The notes under the pieces are model-generated. The model was given only the letters and a program-made list of their open reading frames with translations, did no database searches and had not been told where the DNA came from. A DNA stretch of 64,000 nt, taken from contig NZ_LPUX01000064.1 in the NCBI RefSeq assembly GCF_001651865.1, forward strand, positions 496,001 to 560,000. Direction: 5' to 3'. Of this stretch, positions 47,263-56,002 are shown piece by piece. Every line of letters begins with the position of its first letter. The stretch's first letter is position 1. Source of the stretch: Sinorhizobium glycinis (GTDB taxonomy: Bacteria; Pseudomonadota; Alphaproteobacteria; Rhizobiales; Rhizobiaceae). Made by a program: the position numbers and the translations under genes.

Positions 47263-47458
47263 CTGTGCTTTCCTCCTGCTTCTGGATTGCTCGAGGACCG
47301 TATGATCATACGCGATTACGGCGGCCGGTGCAGGGGGACGATTCTTGCCGGCTTCCGCGGCATGGGGCTGGATGCAACTCCGCACGGCAGAGGACGCCGG
47401 GCCTCGCCTGGCAACAGCACCGGCCTTGACCAGTCCAGATCAACTATTTAAGGAAGCC

Positions 47459-47665
47459 GTCGACGGTTCCCCTACGACGAAGCGAAGGGGATTAATAGGG
47501 AACACGGTGCGGACGACCCAAGAGGGACCAAGACCGTGGCTGCCCCCGCAACTGTAAGCGGATTGCCGCCACCCTCGTGACGCGCAAGCGTCATGCCACT
47601 GCGAGTTCGATCGCGGGAAGGCAGGTGCAGGCAGATATCCGCGAGCCAGGAGACCTGCCGTCATG
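47459..47665 (+). promoter_or_regulatory. cobalamin (B12) riboswitch
   Basis: Conserved aptamer blocks are present in order: TAATAGGGAACACGGTG, then GCTGCCCCCGCAACTGTAAG with the B12-box-adjacent core, GCCACTGCGA, GGGAAGGC, and the B12 box GAGCCAGGAGACCTGCC near 47643-47659. The order and spacing match class I adenosylcobalamin riboswitches. The element lies about 205 bp upstream of a BtuFCD-like importer operon on the same strand and should switch it off when cobalamin is plentiful. Confidence 0.93.
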
Positions 47666-47789
47666 CGTTCACTCCAGTGCCACGGGCGGGGATGCCCGGA
47701 ACAGGAAAAACCATGACCTCTCCTTGCGCCGATCTGTGCCTTGCTGCCTTCGGTTTTCCCCGCTCCTCGACGCCGTCGAACTGCCGGCA

Positions 47790-47810
47790 GGCGGACTGAC
47801 TCCGTCCGCC
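47790..47810 (+). promoter_or_regulatory. candidate expression-platform hairpin of the riboswitch
   Basis: A perfect 7-bp stem (GGCGGAC / GTCCGCC) with a 7-base loop lies 125 bases after the B12 box and 60 bases before the first start codon. There is no T-run, so if it is regulatory it would act through Rho access or ribosome binding, not intrinsic termination. Other hairpins in the same leader are possible. Confidence 0.4.
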
Positions 47811-47869
47811 CGCGCCACGAGCAGGCCGCCTTCCTTGCGCGCCGCTTCATCGAAATTTGGGGAATTCTG

Positions 47870-48904
47870 ATGAGAAGCATCTTTGCAAAATCAAGTCGCG
47901 TCGTCCTGTGCGCTGCAGCCGTACTTCTGGCGGCAATCGGCATGGAGGCCGAGGCCGCCGAGACCAGCTACCCGCTGACGCTGACGAATTGCGGCCGTCA
48001 GGTCACCTTCGAGAAGGCGCCCGAACGCGCCGTCTCGATCGGCCAGAGCAGCACGGAGATCCTCTACCTGCTAGGCCTCAACGATCGGATGGTCGGGACC
48101 GCCGTCTGGATCGGTCCGGTCATCGAGGGCTACGAGGAAGTAAATGCCAACGTCGAGCGGCTCGCCGACAACGACCCGAGTTTCGAAGGCGTCCTCGCCA
48201 GGAAGCCGGATCTCGTGACGGCGCAGTTCCAGTGGCATGTCGGGCCCGAGGGCGTCGTCGCCAAGCCCGAGCAGTTCGAGGAGCTCGGCATTCCGGTCTA
48301 TACGTCCCCGGCCGATTGCGTCGGCAAGGACAATAGCGGCGGCGGCGACGGCGTTCGCCACACGGTCTTCACCATGGACCTGATCTATTGGGAGATCAGC
48401 GAACTCGCCCGGATCTTCAACGTCCAGGAGCGCGGCGAGAAGCTGGTCGCCGATCTGAAGGCGCGCGAGGACGCGGCGAAGAAGAAGATCGCCTCGGCGG
48501 ACGGCAAGCTTTCCGCCGTGTTCTGGTTCTCGAGCGCCGAGCTCGACATCGATCCCTATGTCGCCGGCAAGAACGGTGCGCCGGGCTACATCATGCGGGC
48601 GCTCGGCATCAGGAATGTCGTCGAAAGCGAAGAGGAATGGCCGACCGTCGGCTGGGAAACCATCGCCAAGTCCAGCCCGACGCTGATCGTCGCGGGCAAG
48701 ATGGAGCGCCGTCGCTTCCCGGCCGACGACATTGCCGTCAAGCACAAGTTCCTGGGGTCCGACCCGGTCGCCAGCCTGATGCCCGCCGTGAAGGAGGGCC
48801 ACGTCGTCGAGATGGACGCCCAGGCGATGAACCCGACGATCCGGACCATCGAAGGCATCGAGGCGCTCGCCGATGCCGTCGAAAAATCCGGCCTGAACAA
48901 GTGA
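47870..48904 (+). CDS. ABC transporter substrate-binding protein for cobalamin/corrinoid or metal chelate (BtuF-like)
   Basis: ATG at 47870 gives 344 aa. A Sec signal peptide spans about residues 1-29 (VVLCAAAVLLAAIGMEAEAA). The mature protein has the helical-backbone type III binding fold: LTNCGRQVTFEKAPERAVSI, then SSTEILYLLGLNDRMVGTAV, ARKPDLVTAQ and GIRNVVESEEEWPTVGWETI. Binding proteins of this class carry B12, heme or siderophores; the riboswitch upstream argues for a corrinoid or cobalt-related ligand. It overlaps the permease start (GTGA). Confidence 0.85.
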   Translation: MRSIFAKSSRVVLCAAAVLLAAIGMEAEAAETSYPLTLTNCGRQVTFEKAPERAVSIGQSSTEILYLLGLNDRMVGTAVWIGPVIEGYEEVNANVERLADNDPSFEGVLARKPDLVTAQFQWHVGPEGVVAKPEQFEELGIPVYTSPADCVGKDNSGGGDGVRHTVFTMDLIYWEISELARIFNVQERGEKLVADLKAREDAAKKKIASADGKLSAVFWFSSAELDIDPYVAGKNGAPGYIMRALGIRNVVESEEEWPTVGWETIAKSSPTLIVAGKMERRRFPADDIAVKHKFLGSDPVASLMPAVKEGHVVEMDAQAMNPTIRTIEGIEALADAVEKSGLNK

Positions 48905-49929
48905 TCGGCATCGTGCCATCGCTCTCCCGGACGAGCGCCAGCCTGCTGGCGCTCGTCGTGCTGCTTGTCGCCCTCTGGCTGGGCGCGGCGATCGGCGAGA
49001 CGTCGATTCCGATGGGCGTCGTGGCCAAGACGGTCGCCAACCGTCTGTGGGATGCCGGTTACGGTCTCGATGCGCTCGACGAGGGCATCATCTGGAACTA
49101 CCGGGTGAGCCGCGCCATCGTCGCCGCCTGCTGCGGTTCGGCGCTGGCGCTTTCAGGCGTCGTGCTGCAGTCGCTCTTGCGCAATCCCCTGGCCGACCCC
49201 TATATCCTTGGTATCTCTGCGGGTGCCTCAACGGGCGCGGTCGGTGTCGCCGTCCTCGGAATCGGCGCCGGCCTTATGACGCTGCCGGCGGGGGCGTTCG
49301 TCGGAGCCATCCTCGCCTTCGGGCTCGTCAGCCTGCTCGCGATGCGTGCCGGCAGGGGGCACGGGGCGATCATCCTGGCCGGCGTCGCCGGCTCGCAGCT
49401 TTTCAACGCGCTCACATCCTTGATCGTCACCAAGGCCGCCAATGCCGAGCAGGCGCGCGCGATCATGTTCTGGCTGCTCGGCAATCTGTCCGGAGTGCGC
49501 TGGCCGGATGTCTGGCTCGCCGTGCCCGTCGCGGTGGTCGGCCTCATCGTCTGTCTGTGGCACGCGCGGGCGCTCGACGCCTTCACCTTCGGCTCCGAGT
49601 CGGCAGCCTCGCTCGGCATCCCGGTCCGCCGGGTCTATGTCGTCCTGATCGGCACAACGGCGATGATGACCGCGGCCATGGTCAGCATCGTCGGTTCGAT
49701 CGGTTTCGTCGGCCTCGTCATCCCGCACGTGTCGCGGATGATCGTTGGCGTCCGGCACGGGTTGCTGCTTCCCGCTTCCGCCTTGATCGGGGCGGTGTTC
49801 ATGATCGCCGCCGACATCGTGTCGCGCGTCGTCATTCCGGGCCAGGTGCTGCCGATCGGCGTCGTCACCGCGCTGGTGGGCGCACCCGCCTTCGCCGTCA
49901 TCCTCAGTCAGAGCAGGACAGTTCGATGA
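48901..49929 (+). CDS. FecCD/BtuC-type ABC permease
   Basis: A GTG start at 48901 overlaps the previous stop; the protein is 342 aa. About ten membrane spans are expected. The family signature SALALSGVVLQSLLRNPLAD, then PYILGISAGASTGAVGV and GFVGLVIPHVSRMIVG, is clear. It forms the inner-membrane channel of the type II importer. It overlaps the ATPase gene by ATGA. Confidence 0.92.
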   Translation: MIGIVPSLSRTSASLLALVVLLVALWLGAAIGETSIPMGVVAKTVANRLWDAGYGLDALDEGIIWNYRVSRAIVAACCGSALALSGVVLQSLLRNPLADPYILGISAGASTGAVGVAVLGIGAGLMTLPAGAFVGAILAFGLVSLLAMRAGRGHGAIILAGVAGSQLFNALTSLIVTKAANAEQARAIMFWLLGNLSGVRWPDVWLAVPVAVVGLIVCLWHARALDAFTFGSESAASLGIPVRRVYVVLIGTTAMMTAAMVSIVGSIGFVGLVIPHVSRMIVGVRHGLLLPASALIGAVFMIAADIVSRVVIPGQVLPIGVVTALVGAPAFAVILSQSRTVR

Positions 49930-50729
49930 AACTCTCCGCTTGCAATGTTTCATGGTCGACCGGCGGCGTTTCCATCCTGCGGGATGTCTCTCTCGACGTC
50001 GTCGCGGGCGAGTTTCTCGGCATCGTCGGGCCGAACGGCTCCGGCAAGACCAGCCTGATGTCGCTGCTTGCCGGCCTTCGGCGGCCGAGGTCCGGTCGGG
50101 TGCTGCTGGACGGGCAGAGCGTCGACAAGCTGGGACGGAAGGAAATCGCCAGGCGCATTGCGCTGGTCGAGCAGCAGGCCGAAACGAGCGAGCGCATCTC
50201 GGCGCGCCAGGCCGTCGAACTCGGCCGCACGCCGCATCTCGGGCCTTTCACCCCATGGTCGGCGAGGGACGATGACATCGTCGACGAGGCAATCCGCAAC
50301 GTCGGCATGGCGCAGCTTACGGCGCGCATGTGGCACACGCTGTCGGGCGGGGAGCGGCAGCGCCTGCACATCGCGCGTGCCCTGGCACAGGAGCCACAGA
50401 TCCTCCTTCTCGACGAGCCGACCAACCATCTCGACATAGGCCATCAGATCGGCCTTCTGCATCTGGTGCGGCAGCAGAAGCTGACGGCGGTCGCCGCACT
50501 CCACGATCTCAACCATGCCGCCATGTTCTGCGACCGGGTCGCGTTGATGAGCGGCGGTCGCATCGCTGCGCTGGGACGCCCGTACGAAGTTCTGACCGAA
50601 GAGCGAATCCGCACCGTCTTCGGACTGGACGTCGATGTCGAGCACGAAGGCGAGGGCCGCTGCCATATCCGTTACCGCGCACCGGGTGCGCCGACTGCCG
50701 TAAGGCCGATGCTGAAGCGGATTTCATGA
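49926..50729 (+). CDS. FecE/BtuD-type ABC ATPase
   Basis: The protein is 267 aa. Walker A is GPNGSGKTSL near residue 36, the Q-loop lies in LVEQQAETSERISA, the signature LSGGERQRLHIARALAQEPQ and Walker B ILLLDEPTNHLD are intact, and the H-loop His is in AALHDLNHAA. It powers the importer and is the last gene of the riboswitch-controlled trio. Confidence 0.92.
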   Translation: MKLSACNVSWSTGGVSILRDVSLDVVAGEFLGIVGPNGSGKTSLMSLLAGLRRPRSGRVLLDGQSVDKLGRKEIARRIALVEQQAETSERISARQAVELGRTPHLGPFTPWSARDDDIVDEAIRNVGMAQLTARMWHTLSGGERQRLHIARALAQEPQILLLDEPTNHLDIGHQIGLLHLVRQQKLTAVAALHDLNHAAMFCDRVALMSGGRIAALGRPYEVLTEERIRTVFGLDVDVEHEGEGRCHIRYRAPGAPTAVRPMLKRIS

Positions 50730-51145
50730 TCAACTCGTCAGGCTGCTGTTGACCGCTGATCGTAATCTCGATGCCGGCCTGGCGAGCGCCGGGACGATCG
50801 ACGGCATGGTCCCGGACGGACATCCGGGGTTCAAGGGCAAGATCAACGAGAAGAGCGTCGTCACCTGCGCAGGGAGGTAACGGACGGGACAACCGGTCGC
50901 TGAAGCGGGACGGGATGTTCGATTTGCCGAGGGCGCACCCCCCTCTGCCCTGCCGGGCATCTCCCCCACATGGGGGGAGATGGTCAAAGGCAAAGCCCTG
51001 CCCACCGGTAAGCTCGTGAATGCCGAAACGCTGAATTGTCGAGCAAGACGCTGCTGCTCGCCGATCTCCCCCCTTGTGGGGAGATGCCCGGCAGGGCAGA
51101 GGGGGGTGCTCCCGAGTTTTCGCTGCGATCGGCTTGGGCACTAAA
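50730..51145. repeat. intergenic region with a long inverted repeat of a rhizobial palindromic element
   Basis: Two copies of one element face each other. ACCCCCCTCTGCCCTGCCGG, then GCATCTCCCCC, runs at about 50937-50986. The reverse complement (GATCTCCCCCCTTGTGGGGA, then GATGCCCGGCAGGGCAGAGG) runs at about 51063-51110. About 75 bp separate them. The first 150 bases also carry an open frame without a start (ending TAA at 50878-50880, residues such as GHPGFKGKINEKSVVTCAGR) that may be a decayed gene end. No intact gene was seen. Confidence 0.65.
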
Positions 51146-52141
51146 CTAATTCAGCCGGAAGCCATTGCCCTTCAGACCGGGCCGGGCCAGATCGGAGGAT
51201 GGCGAGACACCAAATGCAGCCCGGTATTCCTGGGAAAACCGGCCGAGATGCACGAAGCCCCAGCGCTGCGCGATTTCGGCTACCGTCGCCGATGGGCGCG
51301 CCTCGATCATTTCGCGGCGGGCGCCTTCGAGCCGCAGCTGCCGAAGGTAGCTCATGGGCGTCGTATTGAGGAATCGGCGGAAATTCACCTGAAGGGCGCG
51401 GGCGCTCACGCCCGCGGCAGCCGCCATGTCCGCGACACCGATTGGCAAGGCCGCATGCATCCTGGCGAAATCCATGGCTCTTCTGAGCTGGCGCGGCGCG
51501 ATCGTATTGACCGGCAGATTGGACTGGGAAAGGGAATGATGGAGGTTTTGCACCATCAGCAGGCAGAACATCTCCTTGAAGCTGGCGAGCGCAATGGGCG
51601 AGGCCGCCAGATTCTGGCTTTCGCAGATGTTCTCCCGGAAGAACCGGATCAGGTTGAGCATGTGGGCCATGGGCCCGCTGTTGAGGTCCTGCACCGGCGT
51701 GAATTCGAATCCTGCCGGAATTGCCCGCTCGTAGGTTCCGACAAGCGCCGCCATGACCGCCTCGCGCGGCACGCAAAATCCTTCGCCGACCGACCCTCCG
51801 CCGATGGTAATACCGGAATAGCGATCCGCCGACGTCAGCAATCCCGAACCAGGCGTGACGTGGTGCCGTATGCCTCCGGTCGCCAGCTCGTAGCTTGTTC
51901 CATGCTCCATGAAGAACATGAAATCGTCGCTCTCGATGTTGACGGCAAACTGCCGGAGGGTGGAACTCGAGCCCGACCAGCCGCCGAAGCCATCGATGCC
52001 GTGCATGCTGAACGAAAAATGGTCGCGGCAATCGCGGTTCAGCGGTTTGTATATTTCGCCCTTTTCCGCCGACAGCCAGTTCGAAATTTCTCCCGCCGTG
52101 AGCGGTGCTTCATCGAGCTTTGCAGTCAGAATTCCGGTCAA
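51146..52141 (-). CDS. AraC-family transcriptional regulator
   Basis: The protein is 331 aa. The N-terminal part is a sensor domain similar in plan to the AraC regulator at 45786 (AVNIESDDFMFFMEHGTSYE, GSGLLTSADRYSGITIGGGS). The C-terminal HTH pair is PIGVADMAAAAGVSARALQV and ATVAEIAQRWGFVHLGRFSQ, followed by EYRAAFGVSP. It is divergently oriented to the sugar importer operon at 52408, but that operon carries its own LacI regulator, so the target of this protein is uncertain. Confidence 0.85.
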   Translation of the reverse strand: MTGILTAKLDEAPLTAGEISNWLSAEKGEIYKPLNRDCRDHFSFSMHGIDGFGGWSGSSSTLRQFAVNIESDDFMFFMEHGTSYELATGGIRHHVTPGSGLLTSADRYSGITIGGGSVGEGFCVPREAVMAALVGTYERAIPAGFEFTPVQDLNSGPMAHMLNLIRFFRENICESQNLAASPIALASFKEMFCLLMVQNLHHSLSQSNLPVNTIAPRQLRRAMDFARMHAALPIGVADMAAAAGVSARALQVNFRRFLNTTPMSYLRQLRLEGARREMIEARPSATVAEIAQRWGFVHLGRFSQEYRAAFGVSPSSDLARPGLKGNGFRLN

Positions 52142-52351
52142 ATGGCACCCCTTGGCGTTCCTGCCTGAAGGCTTCGCAAGGATCGCCGGAAGCCCGAACG
52201 TACCGTGCCCCCATGCCGCAGGCGCTATCGCCCGAAAGTATAGCCTCTCGCTTTAGCGGGCAAGTTCGCCGCCTGGTGTGATGGCGGGATCTTCACAGGC
52301 AAAGGTGCGCTCCAGCACAGCGAAGTCGCGATACAACTTTAAACTCGGCAT

Positions 52352-52365
52352 TGAAATCGATTACA
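52352..52365. promoter_or_regulatory. LacI-type operator in front of the sugar ABC operon
   Basis: TGAAATCGATTACA is a near-perfect 14-bp palindrome (7 of 8 positions match between the half-sites TGAAATCG and TGTAATCG, with a central CG). This is the shape of LacI/GalR-family operators. It lies 43 bases before the start codon of the binding-protein gene. The LacI-family regulator encoded as the last gene of the same operon is the likely binder, giving feedback control. Confidence 0.65.
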
Positions 52366-52407
52366 TTTTCTGGCTTCATGGCTCACGCAAGATTTTGGGA
52401 GGATCTT

Positions 52408-53433
52408 ATGACGAAATTCATTGCATTTGCGCTTGGCACGGTCGCGTCTCTCGTTGTCTCGGCCTCGGCGGTCAACGCGGAGACCTTCAAGATCGGCCTG
52501 TCGAACGGCTGGGTCGGCAGCGAGTGGCGTACCCAGATGATCGACGAGGCGAAGGAAGCCGCGGCGAAATGGAAGGACAAGGACGTCGACGTCGAGGTTT
52601 CGGTGCAGAGCGCCAATGTCGACGTGCCCGGGCAGATCGCCCATATCCGCAACTTCATCGCCGAGGGCGTCAACGCCATCATCGTCAACCCGAACAGCCC
52701 GACGGCCTTCGACCCGATCTTCGCCCAGGCGAAGGAGGCCGGCATCCTGGTGATCGCGACCGATGCGGAAGTCTCCTCGCCCGATGCGATCTATGTCGGC
52801 ATCGACCAGACCGCCTGGGGCGCGGCCGGCGCCAAATGGCTTGCCGAGACGCTCGACGGCAAGGGCAAGGTGGTGGCGATCAACGGCGTTGCCGGGCATC
52901 CGGCCAACGAGATGCGGGTCGCCGGCTACAAGTCGGTCTTCAAGGACTTTCCGGATATCCAGATCGTCAATGAAGTGAACGCCAACTGGGACCAGGCCCA
53001 GGGACAGCAGGCGATGCAGAACATCCTTGCCACCTATCCCGACATCAACGGAGTCGTCGTGCAGGACGGCATGGCCGCCGGTGCCTGGAAGTCGATCATG
53101 GATGCGGGCAAGAAGGACCAGATCGCCGCGACCGGTGAGATCCGCAAGGACTTCATCGACCTCTGGATCAAGGACAAGCTGAACTCCGGCGCGACCGTGA
53201 ACCCGCCCGGCGTCATGGCGAGCGCGCTCAATGTCGCCGTCCTGATGCTGCAGGGCAAGGAACTGAAGGAGCCGGCCAAGGCGGGCCAATACGGCAACGC
53301 CCTCTACCTGCCGATCCCGTTCATCGATTCGAAGAACGTCGAGGAGGCGGCAAAGCAGCTCGAAGGCAAGCCCGGCTATTACTCCTATACGAGCTCGCTT
53401 TCAATCGAAGAGGCGGAAGCGCTCTTCAAGTGA
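52408..53433 (+). CDS. ribose-type sugar ABC transporter substrate-binding protein
   Basis: ATG at 52408 follows GGGAGGA; the protein is 341 aa. The signal peptide is residues 1-25 (FIAFALGTVASLVVSASAVN, cleavage after NAE or nearby). The mature protein matches periplasmic-binding proteins of the RbsB group: FKIGLSNGWVGSEWRTQMID, NFIAEGVNAIIVNPNSPTAF, ILVIATDAEVSS and ATYPDINGVVVQDG. The sugar is unknown. It heads a five-gene operon with an ATPase, two permeases and a LacI regulator. Confidence 0.88.
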   Translation: MTKFIAFALGTVASLVVSASAVNAETFKIGLSNGWVGSEWRTQMIDEAKEAAAKWKDKDVDVEVSVQSANVDVPGQIAHIRNFIAEGVNAIIVNPNSPTAFDPIFAQAKEAGILVIATDAEVSSPDAIYVGIDQTAWGAAGAKWLAETLDGKGKVVAINGVAGHPANEMRVAGYKSVFKDFPDIQIVNEVNANWDQAQGQQAMQNILATYPDINGVVVQDGMAAGAWKSIMDAGKKDQIAATGEIRKDFIDLWIKDKLNSGATVNPPGVMASALNVAVLMLQGKELKEPAKAGQYGNALYLPIPFIDSKNVEEAAKQLEGKPGYYSYTSSLSIEEAEALFK

Positions 53434-53504
53434 GCCTTTCCGGGTAGGGCGCGGGCCGATCACGGCCTGCGCCCGGCAAGCCGAAGCGTAACGGACGCAG
53501 TCGC

Positions 53505-55010
53505 ATGTCGAAATTAAAACTGAGCGGCGTGAGCAAGGCTTACGGCGCGACCTTGGCGCTCCGCCGCGGCGACCTCGAAGTCCTGGCCGGCGAGGTCCAT
53601 GTACTCATGGGCTCGAACGGTTCCGGCAAGAGCACGCTCTGCAAGATCATTGCCGGCAGCGTGCGGCCGGACGATGGCAGGATCCTGATCGACGACACGC
53701 CGGTGACGATCACCGGTCCGCGTTCGGCCCGCGCTCAAGGCATCGGCATCTTCTATCAGGAGCTCAGCCTCGCTGCCCACCGCACGGTCGAGGAGAACGT
53801 CTGCCTTGCCGCGCTGCCGGCCAAGGCCGGGCTCTTCGTCGACCGCACGGCGCTGAAGGAGCGGGCGGCGCGCTATATCGCGCTGTTCGACGGCGTCTCC
53901 GGCGATGGCTTTTCCGCGGATGCGCTCGTCGGTAACTTGCGCCCGGACCAGCGCCAGCTCGTCGAGATCATGAAGGCGCTCGCCAGCGAAGCGCCGCTCA
54001 TCATCTTCGACGAGCCGACCTCGGCGCTCGACCGCGCCCAGGTCGAGCGCTTCTTCGAGATCCTGCGCGATCTGAAGCGACGCGGCCGCGGCATCATCTT
54101 CATTTCGCACCGGATGGACGAGATCAAGGCGATCGGCGATCGCGTCACGATCATCCGCGACGGCGAGACGATCACGACCCTCAATCTGGGCGAGACCGAT
54201 GCCGGCACGGTGATCCGGCTCATGGTCGGCGGCGCCGGCGACATGCCGGCCTCGCAATCCTCGGTGCCGGCGGTTGTCGACGCGAAGGACGGGGCGGCGC
54301 TGACGGTCCGCAATCTTTCGGGCGCCGGTTTCCGCAATGTCAGCTTCGAAGTGGCCCGCGGCGAAATCCTCGGTTTCGGCGGCCTGCACGGCCAGGGCCA
54401 GTCGGCGCTTCTCAGGGCGATCTTCGGCGCCGGCGCGGTCGCGTCGGGCGAGATCCTGATCGGCAGCGAGCGGTTTGATGCGGCAAGTCCCCGCGACGCG
54501 ATCCGCCGCGGCTGCGCCTATGTCTCCGGCGACCGCGGCCGTGACGGCGTCATCAGCGGCCGGCCGATCATCGAGAACGTCACGCCGATCCATTACCTGC
54601 GCGACCGGCTGATGATCGCCAGGCCCTCGAAGCTCAGCGACCGGGTCGCGCCGGCGCTTGAAAGCATGCATACGAAATTCGCGAGCCTCTTCCATCCGAT
54701 CAATTCGCTCTCCGGCGGCAACCAGCAGAAGGTGATCATCGCCCGCTGGCTGATCGACCGTCCGGATGTGCTTTTGCTCGACGACCCGACCAAGGGCATC
54801 GATCTTTCGGCCAAGGCCGACCTCTTCGCGCTGATCCGGCAATTGGCGGCCGAAGGTCTCGGCATCGTTCTCTACTCCTCGGAAGATGCCGAACTGCTCG
54901 GCAATGCCAACCGCATCCTGGTCTTCAACGGCGGCTCGGTCAGCCGGGAACTCATCGGGGCGGATCGCACCCGCTACAACCTCTACCAAGCCGCTTACGA
55001 GGCCGCCTGA
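53505..55010 (+). CDS. RbsA/XylG-type sugar ABC ATPase (two domains)
   Basis: The protein is 501 aa. The N-terminal domain has Walker A GSNGSGKSTLCK and Walker B LIIFDEPTSALD. Its signature is degenerate (NLRPDQRQLVEIMKALA), as usual in the group. The C-terminal domain has the loose Walker A GGLHGQGQSALL and the signature LSGGNQQKVIIARWL with DDPTKGIDL. This asymmetry is typical of RbsA-type proteins. Its stop overlaps the next start by one base (TGATG). Confidence 0.9.
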   Translation: MSKLKLSGVSKAYGATLALRRGDLEVLAGEVHVLMGSNGSGKSTLCKIIAGSVRPDDGRILIDDTPVTITGPRSARAQGIGIFYQELSLAAHRTVEENVCLAALPAKAGLFVDRTALKERAARYIALFDGVSGDGFSADALVGNLRPDQRQLVEIMKALASEAPLIIFDEPTSALDRAQVERFFEILRDLKRRGRGIIFISHRMDEIKAIGDRVTIIRDGETITTLNLGETDAGTVIRLMVGGAGDMPASQSSVPAVVDAKDGAALTVRNLSGAGFRNVSFEVARGEILGFGGLHGQGQSALLRAIFGAGAVASGEILIGSERFDAASPRDAIRRGCAYVSGDRGRDGVISGRPIIENVTPIHYLRDRLMIARPSKLSDRVAPALESMHTKFASLFHPINSLSGGNQQKVIIARWLIDRPDVLLLDDPTKGIDLSAKADLFALIRQLAAEGLGIVLYSSEDAELLGNANRILVFNGGSVSRELIGADRTRYNLYQAAYEAA

Positions 55011-56002
55011 TGGCAGAGATCGCAACCAGCCCGACCTACCGGCGCGCCGGCGGCATCCGCAGGCTGCTCGAGCGCTATCCTTTCCTGCCGGCGCTCGCCA
55101 TCGTCCTGGTGCTGCTTGCGCTCAACGGCGTCTTCTCGCCGAACAGCCTCAGCTACCGCTCGCTGACCGGGCTGCTCAGCACCTACATGGCGCTGATCCT
55201 GCTTGCGATCGCCCAGACCTATGTCGTCTATGCCGGCGACATTGATCTGTCGGCGGGCTCGATCCTGTCGCTCGTCAATGTCGCGATCGTCGTGCTGATG
55301 GAGCGCTGGGGGGGAGGCGCCGGCGCGGTGCTGCTGGCGCTCGCCATCGGCCTGCTCATCGGGCTCGCCTGCGGGCTCGTCAACGGGTTCGTCGTCGCTG
55401 CGCTGCGGCTGCAGGCGATCGTCGCCACTTTCGCGACCAGCATCTTCTTCACCGGCCTGGCGCTCTACATCCTGCCGGTTGCCGGTACGCCGGCGCCGAC
55501 CATCTTCTGGCGCACCTATGGCGGCCGGCTGCTCGGGCTGCCCTTCGTGTTCTATATCCTTGCGGCGCTGGTCGTCCTGCTCACGGTGCTGAGCCGCACG
55601 CGCCTCACTACGCAATTGCTCGCCGTCGGCGACGACCAGCAGGCGGCCTACCAGACCGGCTTGCCGGTGGTCGCGATCAGGATCCGGGGCTATCTGCTCT
55701 GCGGCCTGTTCTCGGCGCTTGCGGCCTTCTGCATCACGGGAGATACGGCAAGCGGCGATCCGCTGGTCGGCGGCAAGATGACGCTCTTCAGCGTCGCCGC
55801 CGTTGTGCTCGGCGGCAGTGCGCTTTCCGGCGGCTGGGGAACGGTGGTCGGCTCGCTCCTCGGCGCGCTGACGATCGGCCTTATCAGTTCCGTCGTCTTC
55901 TTCATGGGGACGCCGTCCGAGTGGCAGAACTTCGTCCAGGGGCTGGCGATCCTGATCGTTCTGATGGCCGGAGTGCTTGCCGGGCGGAGGGCGCGGCCAT
56001 GA
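55010..56002 (+). CDS. RbsC-type sugar ABC permease 1
   Basis: The protein is 330 aa with about eight to ten membrane spans. AIAQTYVVYAGDIDLSAGSI is the family's conserved loop, with LACGLVNGFVVAALRLQAIV and VAAVVLGGSALSGGWGTVVG further on. It pairs with the next permease as a heterodimer, since each is a single-length subunit. It overlaps the next gene by ATGA. Confidence 0.9.
   Translation: MAEIATSPTYRRAGGIRRLLERYPFLPALAIVLVLLALNGVFSPNSLSYRSLTGLLSTYMALILLAIAQTYVVYAGDIDLSAGSILSLVNVAIVVLMERWGGGAGAVLLALAIGLLIGLACGLVNGFVVAALRLQAIVATFATSIFFTGLALYILPVAGTPAPTIFWRTYGGRLLGLPFVFYILAALVVLLTVLSRTRLTTQLLAVGDDQQAAYQTGLPVVAIRIRGYLLCGLFSALAAFCITGDTASGDPLVGGKMTLFSVAAVVLGGSALSGGWGTVVGSLLGALTIGLISSVVFFMGTPSEWQNFVQGLAILIVLMAGVLAGRRARP

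Noticed and set aside
50750-50880. Possible remnant gene after the BtuD-like ATPase
   Set aside because: An open frame with protein-like residues exists but has no start and no recognised family; mentioned only in the intergenic entry.
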